This document shows, in pieces, positions 5,375-7,681 of a stretch of DNA of 7,681 bases (its first letter is position 1; the number at the start of each line of letters is the position of its first letter). The stretch covers positions 1 to 7,681 of the forward strand of contig JBKHXN010000078.1 of NCBI GenBank assembly GCA_046565985.1, given 5' to 3'. The position numbers and the translations under genes are program-made. The notes beneath the pieces were generated by a model, which was not told the origin of the DNA, did not search any database, and was given only the letters and a program-made list of their open reading frames with translations. Source of the DNA: Polycyclovorans sp046565985 (lineage in GTDB: Bacteria; Pseudomonadota; Gammaproteobacteria; Nevskiales; Nevskiaceae).

Positions 5375-5794
5375 TCAGGCCTCGCGGATCTCGAAGCTGT
5401 GGCCGATCCTGCAGCCCGCGCGGCCGAGCATGATGGACGCCGAGCAGTATTTTTCCGCCGACAGCTCCACCGCGCGCTTCACCTGGGCTTCGCCCAGGCC
5501 CTTGCCGCTGACCACGAAGTGCAGGTGGATCTCGGTGAAGACCTTGGGCTCGGTCTCGGCGCGCTCGCCGCGCAGCTCCACCACGCAGTCGCTGACCGGC
5601 TGGCGCGCTTTTTTGAGGATCATCACCACGTCCACCGAGGAACAGGCGCCCACCGAGACCAGCAGCATCTCCATCGGCCGCGGGCCCAGGTTGCGGCCTC
5701 CGATCTCCGGCGGGCCGTCGATCACCAGCGCGTGGCCGCTGCCGGTTTCGGCAATGAAAGCCGCGTTTTCCACCCATTTGACTCGTGCCTGCAC
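5375..5794 (-). CDS. OsmC family protein, YhfA-like
   Basis: The product resembles E. coli YhfA closely over its whole length, including MQARVKWVE at the start, PRPMEMLLVSVGACSSVDVV at 39-58, VFTEIHLHFVVSGKGL at 85-100, and RAVELSAEKYCSASIML at 107-123. OsmC-fold proteins are homodimeric thiol peroxidases acting on organic hydroperoxides through two cysteines; the expected pair here is C51 (in GACSS) and C117 (in EKYCS). The YhfA branch itself has no settled substrate. I chose the GTG at 5794, giving 139 residues. It reproduces the YhfA N-terminus and has GGAG (5806-5803) eight bases upstream, whereas the GTG at 5803 would have its ribosome site abutting the start codon. The gene is divergent from crp, as yhfA is in E. 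coli, and recalled Pseudomonas gene order has a similar gene next to vfr. It is followed by a 206-bp gap to speD in the same direction. Confidence 0.92.
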   Translation of the reverse strand: MQARVKWVENAAFIAETGSGHALVIDGPPEIGGRNLGPRPMEMLLVSVGACSSVDVVMILKKARQPVSDCVVELRGERAETEPKVFTEIHLHFVVSGKGLGEAQVKRAVELSAEKYCSASIMLGRAGCRIGHSFEIREA

Positions 5795-5874
5795 GTTGCC
5801 CACTCCGGCCTGGATACAAGAGTGTGATAGTTTCCGCCAAAAGTCAGGCTACGGCCAACCACGGAGGGTGTTCC
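5795..5874. promoter_or_regulatory. Divergent osmC-like/crp intergenic region with a CRP half-site
   Basis: This 80-bp gap must hold the 5' signals of both genes. TGTGA at 5823-5827 matches one half of the CRP/Vfr consensus TGTGA-N6-TCACA, but the expected second half reads CCGCC, so only a half-site is present. E. coli crp is autoregulated, which makes the position suggestive. TGTGATAGT (5823-5831) could also serve as an extended -10 for crp, but there is no good -35. No convincing promoter for the osmC-like gene was found. Confidence 0.3.
5863..5867 (+). promoter_or_regulatory. Ribosome-binding site of crp
   Basis: GGAGG lies seven bases before the ATG at 5875. It fixes the crp start against an in-frame upstream extension to 5785, and it is the only strong Shine-Dalgarno I see in the window. 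Confidence 0.85.
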
Positions 5875-6519
5875 ATGTTCAGCAGTCCGGCGATCCAGCG
5901 CTTCATCGCCCTGGCGCACAAACGCAGCTATCCGCCCAAGCACAACATCCTGCATGCGGGCGACCGGCCGCAGTCGCTGTACCTGATCCTGGAAGGGTCC
6001 GTGAGCGTGCTGCTGGAAGACGAGGACGGCCGCGAAGTGGTGCTGGCCTACCTCAATCCGGGTGAGTTCTTTGGCGAAATGTGCCTGTTCCCGGAACAGC
6101 AGGTCCGCACCGCCATCGTCCGCACCCGCAGCCATGCACTGGTGGCCGAGATCGGCTATCAGGCCTTCCGCGACTTTGCCTTCCAGCATCCGGACATCAT
6201 GTTCGAGATCGCCGGACAGCTGGCCGGGCGCCTGCGCGACACCAGCCGCCGCGTGGGCGATCTGACCTTTCTCGACGTGGCCGGCCGCCTGGCGCGGACC
6301 CTGCTGGACCTGGCGCAGAAACCCGACGCCATCCCCCACGCACGCGGCGTGATCGTGAAGATCAGCCGCCAGGAGCTCGCGCGCATCATCGGCTGCTCGC
6401 GCGAGATGGCGGGCCGGGTGCTGAAGAAACTGGAAGAAGACGGCATGGTGCAGTCGCAGGGCCGCAGCATTCTCATCCCCCGCGGCAGCGGCCTGAGCGC
6501 TAAGCCCGCAGCGCACTGA
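5875..6519 (+). CDS. crp: cAMP-activated global transcriptional regulator, Crp/Vfr type
   Basis: The 214-residue protein has a cyclic-nucleotide-binding domain (about 10-115), a dimerisation helix (about 107-135), and a C-terminal winged helix-turn-helix. cAMP-contact positions of E. coli CRP have equivalents: G67 and E68 in FFGEMCLF, R78 and T79 in VRTA (Thr where E. coli has Ser83, as I recall for Vfr), and T123 and S124 in RDTSRRVG. The hinge FLDVAGRLARTLLDLAQKPD matches CRP closely. The recognition helix SREMAGRVLKKLEEDG keeps R176, E177 and R181, the residues that read TGTGA half-sites in CRP, so the same target motif is expected. The ATG at 5875 follows a strong Shine-Dalgarno. The gene is divergent from a YhfA-like gene and its 3' end overlaps trpC by 20 bp tail to tail. 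Context matches Pseudomonas vfr; I use crp as the family symbol. Confidence 0.95.
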   Translation: MFSSPAIQRFIALAHKRSYPPKHNILHAGDRPQSLYLILEGSVSVLLEDEDGREVVLAYLNPGEFFGEMCLFPEQQVRTAIVRTRSHALVAEIGYQAFRDFAFQHPDIMFEIAGQLAGRLRDTSRRVGDLTFLDVAGRLARTLLDLAQKPDAIPHARGVIVKISRQELARIIGCSREMAGRVLKKLEEDGMVQSQGRSILIPRGSGLSAKPAAH

Positions 6520-7300
6520 GCGCGGCGCCGGGCCGCGGCTGGCGCATCAGCGATTCGCCGATCAGGAAGCGGTGCACGCCGGCCGCGCGCAGGCGCGCCA
6601 CGTCGGCCGGCGTGGCGATGCCGGATTCCGTCACTACCCGCGTCTCGGCGGGCAGGTGCGGCAGCAGCTCCAGGGTCGTCTCCAGGCGGGTCTCGAAGCT
6701 GCGCAGGTTGCGGTTGTTGATCCCCAGCAGCCAGCCCTCGCGCAGATCGGCGCGCAGCACCTGGTCCAGCTCGGCGCCGTCATGAATTTCCACCAGCACG
6801 TCCAGCGCCAGCTCGCGCGCGCAGGCGTGCAGCTCCTGCAGCTGCGCGCCCGACAGGCAGGCGGCGATCAGCAGCACGCAGTCGGCGCCGAGGGCGCGCG
6901 CCTCGATGAGCTGCAGCGGGTCCACCAGAAAATCCTTGCGGATCACCGGCAGGGTGCAGGCCGCGCGTGCCGCCACCAGATCATCATCGTGCCCCTGGAA
7001 GAAGCGCTGGTCGGTGAGCACCGAAAGGCAGGCCGCGCCGCCGCCGGTGTATTCCTGTGCCAGCCAGGCCGGGTCAAAGTCGGCGCGGATCAGACCCTTG
7101 CTGGGCGAAGCCTTCTTGATCTCGGCGATCACCCCGGCCTGGCCATCGGCCACCGCGCGATCCAGTGCGGTGATGAACCCGCGTACCGGGGGCTGCGCCG
7201 CCGCCTGCTCCCGCAGCTGTGCGGCACTCCGGCGCCGGCGCAGCGCGGCGATCTCTTCCTGCTTGACCGCGAGGATGCGGGTGAGGATGTCTGCCGCCAT
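6500..7300 (-). CDS. trpC: Indole-3-glycerol phosphate synthase TrpC
   Basis: TrpC closes the ring of carboxyphenylamino-deoxyribulose phosphate to indole-3-glycerol phosphate in tryptophan synthesis. The 266-residue product is a stand-alone (beta/alpha)8 barrel, not fused to TrpF as in E. coli. Active-site equivalents are visible in order: E60 and K62 in AEIKKASPSKG, K122 in VIRKDFLVDP, E171 in LVEIHD, N195/N196 in GINNRNLRSFE, S226 in VTESGI, and the phosphate-binding GVHRFLIGESLMR at 241-253. The first about 45 residues form the N-terminal extension typical of the family. The ATG at 7300 overlaps the trpD stop by one base (TGATG), so trpD and trpC are translationally coupled. Its TAG stop lies inside the crp 3' end. 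Confidence 0.97.
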   Translation of the reverse strand: MAADILTRILAVKQEEIAALRRRRSAAQLREQAAAQPPVRGFITALDRAVADGQAGVIAEIKKASPSKGLIRADFDPAWLAQEYTGGGAACLSVLTDQRFFQGHDDDLVAARAACTLPVIRKDFLVDPLQLIEARALGADCVLLIAACLSGAQLQELHACARELALDVLVEIHDGAELDQVLRADLREGWLLGINNRNLRSFETRLETTLELLPHLPAETRVVTESGIATPADVARLRAAGVHRFLIGESLMRQPRPGAALSALRA

Positions 7301-7681
7301 CAGCCCGCCCCGCGCAGACGCTGGGTGGCGGCCACGAACTGGTCCAGCTTGCGCCGCGCGGCACCGCTCGTGAGCGCCTGACGCGCCTGCTCGATCCCCT
7401 GCGCGATGTCCGGCGCGCGGCCGGCGGCGTAGAGGGCCGCACCGCTGTTGAGCAGCACGATGTCGCGCGCTGGGCCGGCGCCGCCGTCGAGCACCTCCAG
7501 GATGCGGTCGCGAGACTCGGTGGCGTTGGCCACCGCCAGCCCGCGGCTACCGGACATGGGCAGACCGAAGTCTTCCGGGTGCAGTTCGTATTCGCGTACC
7601 TGCCCGTCGCGCAGCTCTCCCACCAGGCTGGCGCCGCCGAGCGTCAGCTCGTCGAGGCCGTCCTGGCCCCAGACCACCAGC
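7300..7681 (-). CDS. trpD: Anthranilate phosphoribosyltransferase TrpD (partial, N-terminus beyond right edge)
   Basis: TrpD joins anthranilate to phosphoribosyl pyrophosphate, the step before TrpF and TrpC. Only the C-terminal 126 residues are in the window, roughly the last third of a family of about 340. They show LVVWGQDGLDELTLGGASL, the usual V-H-G-x-D-G-(L/M)-D-E motif with Trp in place of the His; ELHPEDFGL; and NSGAALYAAGRAPDIAQGI, the common N-A-G-A-A-L motif with Ser at the second position. The gene ends RRKLDQFVAATQRL before TGA at 7302-7300. The frame is open to the right edge. It precedes trpC in the same operon; in Pseudomonas trpG lies further upstream, outside this window. Confidence 0.95.
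   Translation of the reverse strand, partial: LVVWGQDGLDELTLGGASLVGELRDGQVREYELHPEDFGLPMSGSRGLAVANATESRDRILEVLDGGAGPARDIVLLNSGAALYAAGRAPDIAQGIEQARQALTSGAARRKLDQFVAATQRLRGAG

Noticed and set aside
5785..5874. N-terminal extension of Crp to 5785.
   Set aside because: The extension covers the divergent regulatory gap and the osmC-like start; GGAGG seven bases before the ATG at 5875 fixes the start.
5722..6516. A 264-codon frame antisense to crp.
   Set aside because: crp on the plus strand has a strong Shine-Dalgarno and full family conservation; the antisense frame matches nothing I recognise.
1..7681. tRNA, rRNA, prophage, defence or toxin-antitoxin genes.
   Set aside because: I found no cloverleaf-like sequence, rRNA segment, integrase or recognisable accessory module. 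Apart from short gaps and the repeat cluster, the window is filled by conserved housekeeping genes.

Overview
The window is GC-rich chromosomal DNA from a gammaproteobacterium. The gene families (E. coli-type SpeD, Coq7-type ubiquinone hydroxylase, a Crp/Vfr regulator) and gene order fit this. From recalled gene order, the right half (trpD-trpC, crp/vfr, osmC, speD, coq7) matches the trpDC-vfr-PA0653-speD-coq7 neighbourhood of Pseudomonas aeruginosa. The left half (proA-nadD-rsfS) matches a different Pseudomonas locus. Here the two blocks meet at a 22-bp gap between holA and coq7. A purple-sulfur or Ectothiorhodospira-like (Chromatiales-type) host is my guess from protein character; I cannot prove it here.

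Layout, left to right. Positions 1-3218 form one leftward operon, transcribed holA > proA > nadD > rsfS. It carries the DNA polymerase III delta subunit, the proline-pathway reductase, NAD biosynthesis and the ribosome silencing factor, with coding overlaps or a 30-bp gap. rsfS runs off the left edge. A 22-bp gap separates holA from the divergent rightward coq7 (3241-3876). That gap holds a perfect TATAAT that is nearly symmetric and no ribosome-binding site for either gene. Positions 3877-4361 lie between the convergent genes coq7 and speD. They hold three tandem copies of a 105-106 bp palindromic repeat element plus an orphan arm. speD (leftward) follows, then a 206-bp non-coding stretch with a promoter-like AT-rich patch and a GC-rich dyad. 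Next is an OsmC/YhfA-like gene (leftward, GTG start), divergent from a Crp/Vfr-type cAMP receptor protein gene (rightward). The crp 3' end overlaps trpC (leftward) by 20 bp. trpC is coupled to trpD, which runs off the right edge.

Functionally these are housekeeping genes: replication, proline, NAD, ubiquinone, polyamine and tryptophan synthesis, and global cAMP regulation. I see no defence system, prophage, CRISPR array, RNA gene or insertion sequence with a transposase. The least explained structures are the repeat cluster with its compensatory hairpin changes, the compact holA/coq7 divergent start region that may give leaderless mRNAs, the dyad upstream of speD, and an Asp-to-Ala change in the nucleotide-binding motif of NadD.
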